Origin: Gelatiniphilus marinus
Lineage (GTDB): Bacteria; Bacteroidota; Bacteroidia; Flavobacteriales; Flavobacteriaceae
Assembly: GCF_042678305.1 (NCBI RefSeq)
Contig: NZ_JBHUDT010000011.1
Reading direction: 5' to 3' (one strand)
DNA length: 20,090 nucleotides
Part shown: positions 14,250 to 20,090 of the stretch, one piece after another
How the letters are laid out: every line of letters starts with the position of its first letter
Position numbering within the stretch: position 1 is the first letter of the stretch
Translations under genes and position numbers: made by a program
The notes under the pieces: generated by a model
Told to the model about the DNA's origin: nothing
Database searches by the model: none
What the model saw: the letters and a program-made list of their open reading frames with translations, nothing else

Positions 14250-15987
14250 ATTGTGCTTTTGTGGGATTTGTATAATTGTTATGTGCTTCCCTATGTATTA
14301 GACCAGCATCAACAAATTTAGTAATATAGCCTTCTGCTGTTTTATGAGGAATCTTGTTTTTGTCGGCTATATTTAGGTAATCTTGTCTTGAAAATTGATA
14401 AGGTAGTGCTTCTAAAAAACGTTCTTTACGATTGGCTCTTTTTACTTCTTTTTGTTCGATAGGTAAATCGTTAAACACCTTACTACTGTGCTTTACTAAT
14501 ACGCTTATCATTTCCAATGTATTTTCAAAATCTATATCCTCACAATATCTTACTTGGTTTACATCACCATCTTCCATAATGCGAAATACAGAAAACAACA
14601 TTATAATTCTAAATGCTATTAACCCCAAACGTCTAACAGTTGCTATATAGTCATCGGGTTGAAGATTGAGGTATTTGGTTTGAAGCTTCTCAAAAAACAC
14701 ATTAAACTTTTGTTGTTGCTCGGTTGTTAGCCTTACTTCAATATCAGGATTGTTTTTTAGGGTTTTGTATAACCCAAAAAATTCTTTTCCTAATTGGTCG
14801 TAATATTCATCTAAACCATTGGTTGTATCAGTTTGAAAAACGTTCTTCCAAGTAGGTTTGATATTCATATAATAAAACATAAAACGACTAAACAAGCCAT
14901 TTTCAGCACTTGGAACCAATGCCTGAATCTGCTTTGGTGTACCAGACAACACCGTTGACAAACAAGGTCTTTCAATATCTACATACTCTCTGTCCGTTCT
15001 ACGATAGTAACTAATGGTTTCGTGGTGGAATGCTTTACGAAAACCATCGGAATAATTACCGTAATCACTTTTAAAAGCTTGTGCTAAAGTATCTCCTTCG
15101 GTTTCAAAAATTAACCCTCTACCTTCATTATCCGATATTAATTGATAAACACCTGTTACACTATTGTTAGCCGGAATAAACAGCATTCTTTCAGGTGGTT
15201 TACTCGGTTTTTCCATAGTTTCACTTTTGCCCTTATTCATATTATAAGTAGCCATTTCAACTTGATGCTGTTGTTTTAGGGTTTTGGATTGTTCGCGCTT
15301 TTCTTTGTGAACAGGATTTACCAAATTTTTAATTTGGTTTAATCTCCCTTTTCCTGCTGAAGCAGGTGCAGTAACAAATAAATACAAGTTGCTAAACACT
15401 TTCCGTTGGTCGTACACACCAAACAATTTAGGAAAACAAGCACTAAATGCTGTTAATGCACCCAACAACAAAATATCACGTTCTTCATTACTGTCTGATG
15501 GTTTTACTACTTGTTGAAAAAATGTTGGGATGTTGTTGTAAACTGTTGTAGGTATTGTTGGCAATGGTTGTTTTTCTTCCTCTGGATGTTGCGATACTTC
15601 AACAACTTGTTGTTGCTGTTTTGGTTTAATACCAACTTGATGCAAATGGTGGTATAAGGTTGCTATGCTTATACCGTGTCCTTTTGCTTGTAAGCATTTA
15701 TTATACTGTTCGTCGCATTCTTTATGGTCGTAACCTGAATAATTTCTGCTAATTCTATGGTAGTAATCACGTCCAGCTTCACCGTATTCCTCTGAAATAG
15801 CAAAACCAATATCACGCCACTTTTCATAAGTATCAGTAATATCGATACCTGATTGTTCTAAAGCGTTGATATATGTTTCAATATCATTTGCAACAACCGT
15901 TGTCGGTTTGTTGTTGATTGGTTTTTTAGGTACTTCTTTTTGCTCTGGAACAGCTAACCAATCTTTCGGGTTGAATATTTTTGTCAT
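14248..15987 (-). CDS. PriCT-2 / DUF3987 helicase-like protein
   Basis: This 579-residue element protein is probably for DNA replication or processing. Residues about 38-115 match PriCT-2 (YEKWRDIGFAISEEYGEAGR), a domain found C-terminal to primases. Residues about 150-500 are the DUF3987 P-loop core with a Walker A-like TAPASAGKG (206-214) and a Walker B-like GLIFETEGD (291-299). The end (about 530-575) looks like a winged helix (SRQDYLNIADKNKIPHKTAE). Its start overlaps the upstream primase gene by 4 bp, so together they likely act as one split primase-helicase. This pair is standard in Bacteroidetes integrative elements, usually followed by mobilisation genes, which are absent here. Confidence 0.88.
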   Translation of the reverse strand: MTKIFNPKDWLAVPEQKEVPKKPINNKPTTVVANDIETYINALEQSGIDITDTYEKWRDIGFAISEEYGEAGRDYYHRISRNYSGYDHKECDEQYNKCLQAKGHGISIATLYHHLHQVGIKPKQQQQVVEVSQHPEEEKQPLPTIPTTVYNNIPTFFQQVVKPSDSNEERDILLLGALTAFSACFPKLFGVYDQRKVFSNLYLFVTAPASAGKGRLNQIKNLVNPVHKEKREQSKTLKQQHQVEMATYNMNKGKSETMEKPSKPPERMLFIPANNSVTGVYQLISDNEGRGLIFETEGDTLAQAFKSDYGNYSDGFRKAFHHETISYYRRTDREYVDIERPCLSTVLSGTPKQIQALVPSAENGLFSRFMFYYMNIKPTWKNVFQTDTTNGLDEYYDQLGKEFFGLYKTLKNNPDIEVRLTTEQQQKFNVFFEKLQTKYLNLQPDDYIATVRRLGLIAFRIIMLFSVFRIMEDGDVNQVRYCEDIDFENTLEMISVLVKHSSKVFNDLPIEQKEVKRANRKERFLEALPYQFSRQDYLNIADKNKIPHKTAEGYITKFVDAGLIHREAHNNYTNPTKAQ

Positions 15988-16892
15988 AGCTTTTGATGTC
16001 TTTTATGTAGGTATGCCAATGGATCGTGGGATAAAAAACACGCTCTGGAAATGTCTTTACCCGATTGGTCAACCTCTATGTTATATGTATGTTTTATGTA
16101 ATTGGCCACCGCAATAAAATATTCGTTGTGTGACACTTTCGATAAATCGATTCTAATTATCCATTTTAAGCCTTCTCCTGAAGGTGATGTAAACAACATT
16201 TCGGTTTCGAAATATTCATCGTTTAATAATTGTTGTTTTAGTTCTTCAAGATTTTCTAAATGGTCAAAATCGATTGTCAATAATGATGAATGCTCAATTA
16301 AGCTATCATCATTTCGTTTAGAAAACACACCTGAAAATGTTACATAATCAAAATGATTTGCTTTAAATTTCCGTGCTTCTTTAGGGTTTTTAATCGCTCT
16401 AAATTGCTCTGTGATACTTTTATACTTATCGCTTGTAATACGCTCAAATATTTGGTGTAATCTTACTTTTTCAGTTGGAAAAACATTTCTAATTGGTGCT
16501 TTGTAAAAACTGCTGTAAGCATACCAAGTATCATCAGGTGCATCTAACCAGGATAATTCATCTTCTTTTTTAACTTCAAAATTTAGATGCAGTACCTCAT
16601 TGATTTTTAGTAACAATTCTTCTTCATTAATGATTTTAAAATGATAGGATGCAAAATCGAATACATCACCTTTAAAATCGGTTAATTCTATGTCGTAATG
16701 CATTGCCTTATTTTCAACAACATTAATTTGTAATGTTGATTTACCACCATTAAAAGGATTTCGGGTTATCCCGCAGTCCCTTCCTTTTAAGGAAAGGACT
16801 GTTGATTTAGGATAATACTGCCTTAATACATAAGCATAAATATTTAACCCGTAATGCGTTTTCTTTAAGATGCTTTCTTTACTTATTTCCAT
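15984..16892 (-). CDS. BT4734-like (VirE N-type) primase-related protein
   Basis: The 302 residues contain the BT4734/BF3469-like N-terminal domain (about 145-300). This fold is related to archaeo-eukaryotic primases. Visible are the acidic pair in LLTIDFDHLEN (D208, D210), the SPSGEGLKWIIRID loop (236-249), and DISRACFLSHDP with D280 and R283. Residues 1-110 look like a DNA-binding or CHC2-like front part without zinc cysteines (TRNPFNGGKSTLQIN, DFKGDVFDFASYHF). It overlaps the HTH gene before it by 14 bp and the DUF3987 gene after it by 4 bp, showing tight coupling. Likely role: priming or initiating replication of the excised element. Confidence 0.85.
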   Translation of the reverse strand: MEISKESILKKTHYGLNIYAYVLRQYYPKSTVLSLKGRDCGITRNPFNGGKSTLQINVVENKAMHYDIELTDFKGDVFDFASYHFKIINEEELLLKINEVLHLNFEVKKEDELSWLDAPDDTWYAYSSFYKAPIRNVFPTEKVRLHQIFERITSDKYKSITEQFRAIKNPKEARKFKANHFDYVTFSGVFSKRNDDSLIEHSSLLTIDFDHLENLEELKQQLLNDEYFETEMLFTSPSGEGLKWIIRIDLSKVSHNEYFIAVANYIKHTYNIEVDQSGKDISRACFLSHDPLAYLHKRHQKL

Positions 16893-17175
16893 CGCATTTA
16901 AAATTTGGGTTATAATAATTGCTTTGTAATAGTTCCTCTATATCAGATACTTTGTAATAAAATTTACCTTGTATCTTGCTATATGGAATCGTACCATTTG
17001 AACGGAATGTTTGCAATGTCCGTTGGCTAATATGTAGCGTTTGCATTACGTCCTGATTGTCAATCCACGTATCTTTTAAGCGTTCTGCTCTCGTAGCTCT
17101 TATTAATTCGATACGTGCCTTTAAGTCCTTAATCTCTTGTGAGAGTGCCAAGAGTAAATCGATGATTTCAGTCAT
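16879..17175 (-). CDS. Second helix-turn-helix protein (HTH_17)
   Basis: The 98 residues start with a leucine-rich helical region (about 1-34), probably a coiled-coil dimer segment. A MerR/excisionase-type domain follows: WIDNQDVMQTLHISQRTLQT (about 37-56), GTIPYSKIQGKFYYKVSDIE (about 61-80). Its reading begins 2 bp after the stop of the first HTH gene and its end overlaps the primase gene by 14 bp. Paired small HTH genes ahead of the primase are usual in Bacteroidetes elements, and one of each pair may act as excisionase. Which does what cannot be told from sequence. Confidence 0.8.
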   Translation of the reverse strand: MTEIIDLLLALSQEIKDLKARIELIRATRAERLKDTWIDNQDVMQTLHISQRTLQTFRSNGTIPYSKIQGKFYYKVSDIEELLQSNYYNPNFKCDGNK

Positions 17176-17177
17176 AA

Positions 17178-17474
17178 CTAAATCCTTCCTTTTTTGATTA
17201 AGTAATTAGCTGCCTGTTGCTCGATTTCGTCTTGGGAATCCATACGGTTACGCAATAACCATTGGTCTAATTCCTGACGTTGGAAATAGATTTTTTTACC
17301 ATTCGGTTTATAGTGTGGAATGGCTCCCGTACTTGTAAGTTTATACAAGTGCGATTGTGATAGTTCTAAATACTGACAAGTTTCATTGAAATTCAATACT
17401 TGCTTTTGCAACGTTTGTTGTTCTACTAACAACTTTTCGATGCGTTCTAAACGTTCAATTATTTTAACGTCCAT
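17178..17474 (-). CDS. First helix-turn-helix protein (HTH_17, excisionase-like)
   Basis: I start it at the ATG at 17472-17474 (MDVKIIERLERIEKLLVEQQ), giving 98 residues, preceded by an A/T-rich Bacteroidetes-type leader (TTAATTAAAATTTATAATAA). An in-frame ATG at 17540 would add 22 residues but runs through a perfect inverted repeat. The protein has an N-terminal helix of coiled-coil type (about 1-25), then FNETCQYLELSQSHLYKLTS and GAIPHYKPNGKKIYFQRQEL, a typical winged HTH of the excisionase class. It is the first gene of the replication operon, directly after a repeat-rich control region, and is the best candidate for the regulator or excisionase. Confidence 0.8.
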   Translation of the reverse strand: MDVKIIERLERIEKLLVEQQTLQKQVLNFNETCQYLELSQSHLYKLTSTGAIPHYKPNGKKIYFQRQELDQWLLRNRMDSQDEIEQQAANYLIKKGRI

Positions 17475-17520
17475 CTTATTATAAATTTTAATTAAAAAAT
17501 GGACTTCTGCGCAAAAGTCA

Positions 17521-17537
17521 TCCTTGATTGTCAAGGA
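17521..17537. promoter_or_regulatory. Perfect 7-bp inverted repeat before the first HTH gene
   Basis: TCCTTGA (17521-17527), TTG, TCAAGGA (17531-17537). It lies 47 bp upstream of the chosen HTH start. It may be an operator or a leader hairpin, and its presence argues against the longer reading of the HTH gene. Confidence 0.45.
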
Positions 17538-17560
17538 CATAACAAATATTGAAAAAGGTG

Positions 17561-17666
17561 TTTGGTATAACAGAAAAGAGAAAAAATGGTATTATTAAAC
17601 CATTGTAAAACAATGATTTACACCGTTTTTGGTATTATCTATTTGGTATTAAGTAGAGAAAATACC
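17561..17666. repeat. Iterated GGTATTA repeats and palindromes in the control region
   Basis: GGTATTA occurs at 17588-17594, 17631-17637 and 17645-17651, with a variant GGTATAA at 17564-17570 and an inverted AATACC at 17661-17666. Three of the copies are preceded by TTT or TT. Between them are CATTGT/ACAATG (17601-17606 with 17610-17615) and TGTAAA/TTTACA (17604-17609 with 17617-17622). The 145-bp gap holds no gene. Such clustered repeats ahead of HTH and primase genes could be operators for the HTH proteins or origin iterons. Confidence 0.5.
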
Positions 17667-17680
17667 ACTTTTAAAAAGTG
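17666..17680 (-). terminator. Short hairpin after the unknown integrase-linked gene
   Basis: CACTT (17666-17670) faces AAGTG (17676-17680), within a longer near-perfect palindrome CACTTTT-A-AAAAGTG. It lies 6 bp beyond the stop of the gene ending at 17686. On the minus strand TATTTTC follows, so it is at most a weak terminator. Confidence 0.35.
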
Positions 17681-17685
17681 AAGTT

Positions 17686-18690
17686 TTATTTGATTTGGTC
17701 AAGCCAAAAATTGGCTTCAACTAATTTTTGATAGGCTCTTTTTTCAGTACCTAAAAATCTACGGTATTCTTTACCTGCATTACTACTTGGTCCATACCGA
17801 TAAGCAAAGAATTTATAAATGTGTTTAGGCTCTATTTTTTTAGATGGTTTACTGTCAAAAAATATTCTTTCATTAAAATATTTAGTTTCTGTTAACTTAA
17901 CCATAAAAGCTGCAAGTAATATTTTATTACCTCTATTCTTTATGAAGTTATATTCATCATCTATAATGCCTTTTTCATTTAATAGCTCCTCTAATTTTGC
18001 AAATTCTCTTTGTTTAATCTTATTAATAAGTTCGTTATAGGATAAGACATCATTGTTTTCCTCTCTAAAATCACCTTGTATAGCGTTGAAAATTGAACTT
18101 TGTTTTACTTGTTTCCTGACCGTTTTTATTTCTGCACCGGAATAGGATTTTACAATTAACTCTTGAGGTGGTTCTTCATTAAAAAATACTTCGTGCAGTT
18201 CTTCTATTGTATAAATTTCAGCATCACTTAATTCAGAAAATCGGTCTTGAAGTTCCATAAAAAGCATCATTGCATTAGCCTTTAAAAATGAAATGATATA
18301 GGCTTCATCTGATTTATCGTTTTGAATTGGTTTTAAAGACAAACTTTCATCAAGATCATTATCCGAAATATAGTTGCTAATTTGGTTTAGGTAGTTTTTG
18401 ATGCGGTTGTATTCTTTATCATACAAGAAAGATAAATGACCAGGTGTCGTATTGATTTCAAGTGCATCATTAATTTGATTAAAATTTTTGATAAACTCGT
18501 TTTCTATTAACTTCAAATAGTATTTACGCTTGTTAGAATACGCCTTTTTGAAGTCGATTTCATATTTAGGCGTTGTATTGAGGTATTGCTTTTTAAAGCC
18601 TTTTAAAAGCTCTTTAAATTGGTTTTCGGTTCTTTTATCATCAGTAACCTTTTCCACATACAGTAAGTCGATAAATAGGTCTTTAGCCAT
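17686..18690 (-). CDS. Unknown protein coupled to the integrase
   Basis: I do not recognise a domain in these 334 residues. The protein is soluble-looking, rich in Lys, Glu and Asn, and mostly helical by eye. Features include a basic N-terminal third (KKAYSNKRKYYLKLIENEFI, about 48-67), an acidic middle (about 150-175, EIYTIEELHEVFFNEEPP) and a basic C-terminus (KHIYKFFAYRYGPSSNAGKE, about 292-311). Its ATG overlaps the integrase stop by 8 bp, so the two are translated together. Genes in this slot are common in Bacteroidetes elements, which suggests a role in integration, excision or its control; that is inference from position. The C-terminal part may bind DNA. Confidence 0.75.
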   Translation of the reverse strand: MAKDLFIDLLYVEKVTDDKRTENQFKELLKGFKKQYLNTTPKYEIDFKKAYSNKRKYYLKLIENEFIKNFNQINDALEINTTPGHLSFLYDKEYNRIKNYLNQISNYISDNDLDESLSLKPIQNDKSDEAYIISFLKANAMMLFMELQDRFSELSDAEIYTIEELHEVFFNEEPPQELIVKSYSGAEIKTVRKQVKQSSIFNAIQGDFREENNDVLSYNELINKIKQREFAKLEELLNEKGIIDDEYNFIKNRGNKILLAAFMVKLTETKYFNERIFFDSKPSKKIEPKHIYKFFAYRYGPSSNAGKEYRRFLGTEKRAYQKLVEANFWLDQIK

Positions 18691-19795
18691 TTGGGTTAAG
18701 GTTTATTCTGTAAGCTGCTTGTTTCTTTTTGTCGTCAATTACTTTAGCGTAAATTTGAGTTGTTTTTAAGTTCTTATGACCTAACATTTTTGATACTGTA
18801 TAAATATCAGTACCTAAAGTTAGCTGCAATGTAGCAAATGAATGTCGCGCACAATGAAACGTGATATTCTTCTTAATTTCTGCATTTCCAACCCAATCTT
18901 TTAATAGGTCATAGTTTCTCTGAACGTTATTAATATTCTCGAATACTTTTTGAGTTGGTTCTCCTTTTTCTCCTAACAATTCAAATGCTTGTTCGGAAAT
19001 TGGCAAGGTTTCAGCTCCTTTGGTTTTCTTTTGCTTAAATCTAATAAAATTCCCGTAACTTTCTGAATATTGGATTTCTGACCATTGTAGCTTTGTAATA
19101 TCCGACCAACGCAAACCTGTAAGACAAGAGAAAAGAAACGCATTTTTTAATTGTGGATGTTTGCTATCTGTGCTAAAAAGCTTTCTAACTTCTTCTAAAG
19201 TTAAAAATTCCATATGTGTATCTTCTTCTTTAAAGTTTTCAACTGAAATAGCAGGATTGTATTGTATTACCTTTTCTTTAACAGCTTGTCGTAATACCGC
19301 TAAAAGTTTTTTAAAATATGCTGATTTTGTGTTTTGGCTTAATGGTCTTTTACTTCTGGAAAGTGCTTTTTTGTCTAAATACTCTTTAAAACCTTCTACC
19401 CATTCTTCATCTATTCTTTCAATAGAAATACCTGTTGGGTGATAATCTTTTAAATGTTTTAGTGTGCTATTCCATACACCTAAATTACCTTTACTTTCTG
19501 AACGTCTTTCAATCCATTGTTCTAAATACACGAAAAAATTTCCTTGTTTCTTTTCTTTATTTTCAAAACCATAAATATTATTCTGTACCTCTAAATGTCT
19601 TTTGGCTCTGATGCTTTCAGCAAGTTGTAAGATTTTCTTGTTTTCTAATTTCTGTGCTTTAGTTAAGGACCCTTTGTCGGGTTCTGGCGTTAAATATAAT
19701 TTCAAGTACTCGTACTTACGATTTCCGTTTTCGTAATAATCAAGATATAAACTAATTCGTTTCCCTTTTCTACGTTGGCGTAAAGTAACTTTCAT
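18683..19795 (-). CDS. int: Tyrosine recombinase (site-specific integrase)
   Basis: This 370-residue integrase of the phage type should catalyse insertion and excision between the element ends and the chromosome. The N-terminal arm-binding region is about 1-75 (MKVTLRQRRKGKRISLYLDY), the SAM-like core-binding domain about 85-185, and the catalytic domain about 195-360. Catalytic residues are visible: R229 (TGLRWSD), K257 in the beta-hairpin (KQKKTKG), H314 and R317 (FHCARHSF), H340 (LGHKNLKTTQ) and the nucleophile Y349. All are present and the length is normal, so it looks functional. It lies 50 bp from the right-hand direct repeat and overlaps the next gene by 8 bp. Confidence 0.95.
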   Translation of the reverse strand: MKVTLRQRRKGKRISLYLDYYENGNRKYEYLKLYLTPEPDKGSLTKAQKLENKKILQLAESIRAKRHLEVQNNIYGFENKEKKQGNFFVYLEQWIERRSESKGNLGVWNSTLKHLKDYHPTGISIERIDEEWVEGFKEYLDKKALSRSKRPLSQNTKSAYFKKLLAVLRQAVKEKVIQYNPAISVENFKEEDTHMEFLTLEEVRKLFSTDSKHPQLKNAFLFSCLTGLRWSDITKLQWSEIQYSESYGNFIRFKQKKTKGAETLPISEQAFELLGEKGEPTQKVFENINNVQRNYDLLKDWVGNAEIKKNITFHCARHSFATLQLTLGTDIYTVSKMLGHKNLKTTQIYAKVIDDKKKQAAYRINLNPNG

Positions 19796-19844
19796 TTTCC
19801 TTATATTTACTGTGTTAGACTATGCGTTTTATGAGTGTTGTATG

Positions 19845-19867
19845 GGCAACAATACGGCAACAAATAT
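19845..19867. repeat. Candidate right attachment site (attR) or integrase-binding repeat
   Basis: GGCAACAATACGGCAACAAA plus TAT is the partner of 175-197 (22 of 23 identical, same orientation). A third GGCAACA lies at 19887-19893. It is in the integrase upstream region, the usual site of attP. AAAAACCCT occurs near both ends (140-148 and 19906-19914) and is an alternative short core. Confidence 0.6.
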
Positions 19868-19891
19868 AAGCAAAAAAGGGTAGTTTGGCAA
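19861..19891 (-). promoter_or_regulatory. Probable integrase promoter overlapping the attachment repeats
   Basis: On the minus strand TTG (19889-19891), a 20-nt spacer and TATATTTG (19861-19868) fit the Bacteroidetes promoter pattern exactly, leaving a leader of about 60 nt before the integrase ATG at 19795. The -33 lies in the third GGCAACA and the -7 overlaps the end of the direct repeat, so integrase bound there would repress its own gene. Confidence 0.5.
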
Positions 19892-19963
19892 CAAAAAAGA
19901 ACACCAAAAACCCTATAAAACAATGATTAATAGGTAGATAACAAATAAAAGAAAGATAATGAA

Positions 19964-20056
19964 TTTCCTTTCGGAAAATCCTCGCGCTGAATTAAAGCCA
20001 GTAATTTTTACTAAATTAGTCGCTCAAACACGCAACGAAATCATACACAAAACCGT
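19964..20056. repeat. Right flank: matching half of the intergenic repeat
   Basis: TTTCC/GGAAA hairpin (19964-19977) and GCAACGAAATCATACACAAA (20032-20051) mirror the left flank (94-136) in inverted order. A plus-strand open frame from 19959 runs to the window edge but overlaps these repeats and has no recognisable protein sequence. I read 19868-20090 as non-coding flank. Confidence 0.4.
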
Positions 20057-20090
20057 TCGGCGGCATTTAGCCCTATCGGGCACATACCGC

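Noticed and set aside
17561..17666. CRISPR array
   Set aside because: The repeats are only 7 bp, irregularly spaced and partly inverted, and there are no cas genes.
17686..18690. RteC-type regulator assignment for the integrase-linked unknown gene
   Set aside because: Position and helical character suggested it, but I could not match the RteC C-terminal pattern, so no family is assigned.
139..19914. AAAAACCCT as the crossover core
   Set aside because: It is shared by both ends (140-148 and 19906-19914) but is short, A-rich, and part of a terminator on the left; the 23-bp repeat is stronger evidence, so this is kept only as an alternative.
19959..20090. Plus-strand open frame beginning MNFLSENPRAELKP and running off the window
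   Set aside because: It coincides with the hairpins and inverted repeat of the right flank, has a weak leader and matches no protein that I know; non-coding repeat is the simpler reading, though a gene start cannot be excluded.
1..20090. tRNA gene as integration target
   Set aside because: I found no cloverleaf or tRNA 3' end near either direct repeat; the flanks look like intergenic repeat instead.

Overview
The window is AT-rich and looks like a Flavobacteriia (Bacteroidetes) chromosome. The evidence is the gene families (BT4734-like primase, DUF3987, DUF6266, a CzcA fused to TolC), promoter elements of the Bacteroidetes type (TTG about 20 nt from TAnnTTTG), and flanking intergenic palindromes of a kind I associate with marine flavobacteria. 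Nearly every gene lies on the minus strand.

The window appears to hold one complete integrative element of about 19.7 kb. A 23-bp direct repeat with one mismatch lies at 175-197 and again at 19845-19867, next to a tyrosine recombinase gene (18683-19795). Outside the repeats are a short gene tail with a terminator on the left and 220 bp of apparently non-coding flank on the right. From the integrase end leftwards the element carries: (a) integrase and an overlapping unknown gene; (b) a repeat-rich control region, two small helix-turn-helix genes, a BT4734-like primase and a PriCT-2/DUF3987 helicase-like gene, all overlapping or nearly abutting; (c) a two-gene unit of an XRE regulator and a prokaryotic Argonaute; (d) a heavy-metal resistance island of a small His-rich secreted protein, CzcA-TolC, CzcB, a Fur-family regulator, DUF3703 and a Zn/Cd/Pb P-type ATPase; (e) a non-coding, strongly self-complementary stretch (about 1515-2809) interrupted by one HTH gene; (f) two small genes of unknown function (DUF6943-like and DUF6266). 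I see no relaxase, coupling protein or conjugation gene, so it may replicate or process its own DNA but would need help to move between cells.

The most interesting part is the XRE-Argonaute pair at 11710-14084. The Argonaute has a well-preserved 5'-guide-binding MID/PIWI pocket. By hand alignment, however, its first catalytic Asp is Gly and the other positions are Asp, Asp and Glu, so it is probably not a normal slicer. No nuclease, SIR2, TIR or membrane effector lies beside it; its only operon partner is a DNA-binding protein with operator-like repeats at its own start. A second focus is the left non-coding region. It contains a candidate plus-strand structured RNA (about 1570-1757) with a long three-segment stem and a terminator, plus two further structured blocks.
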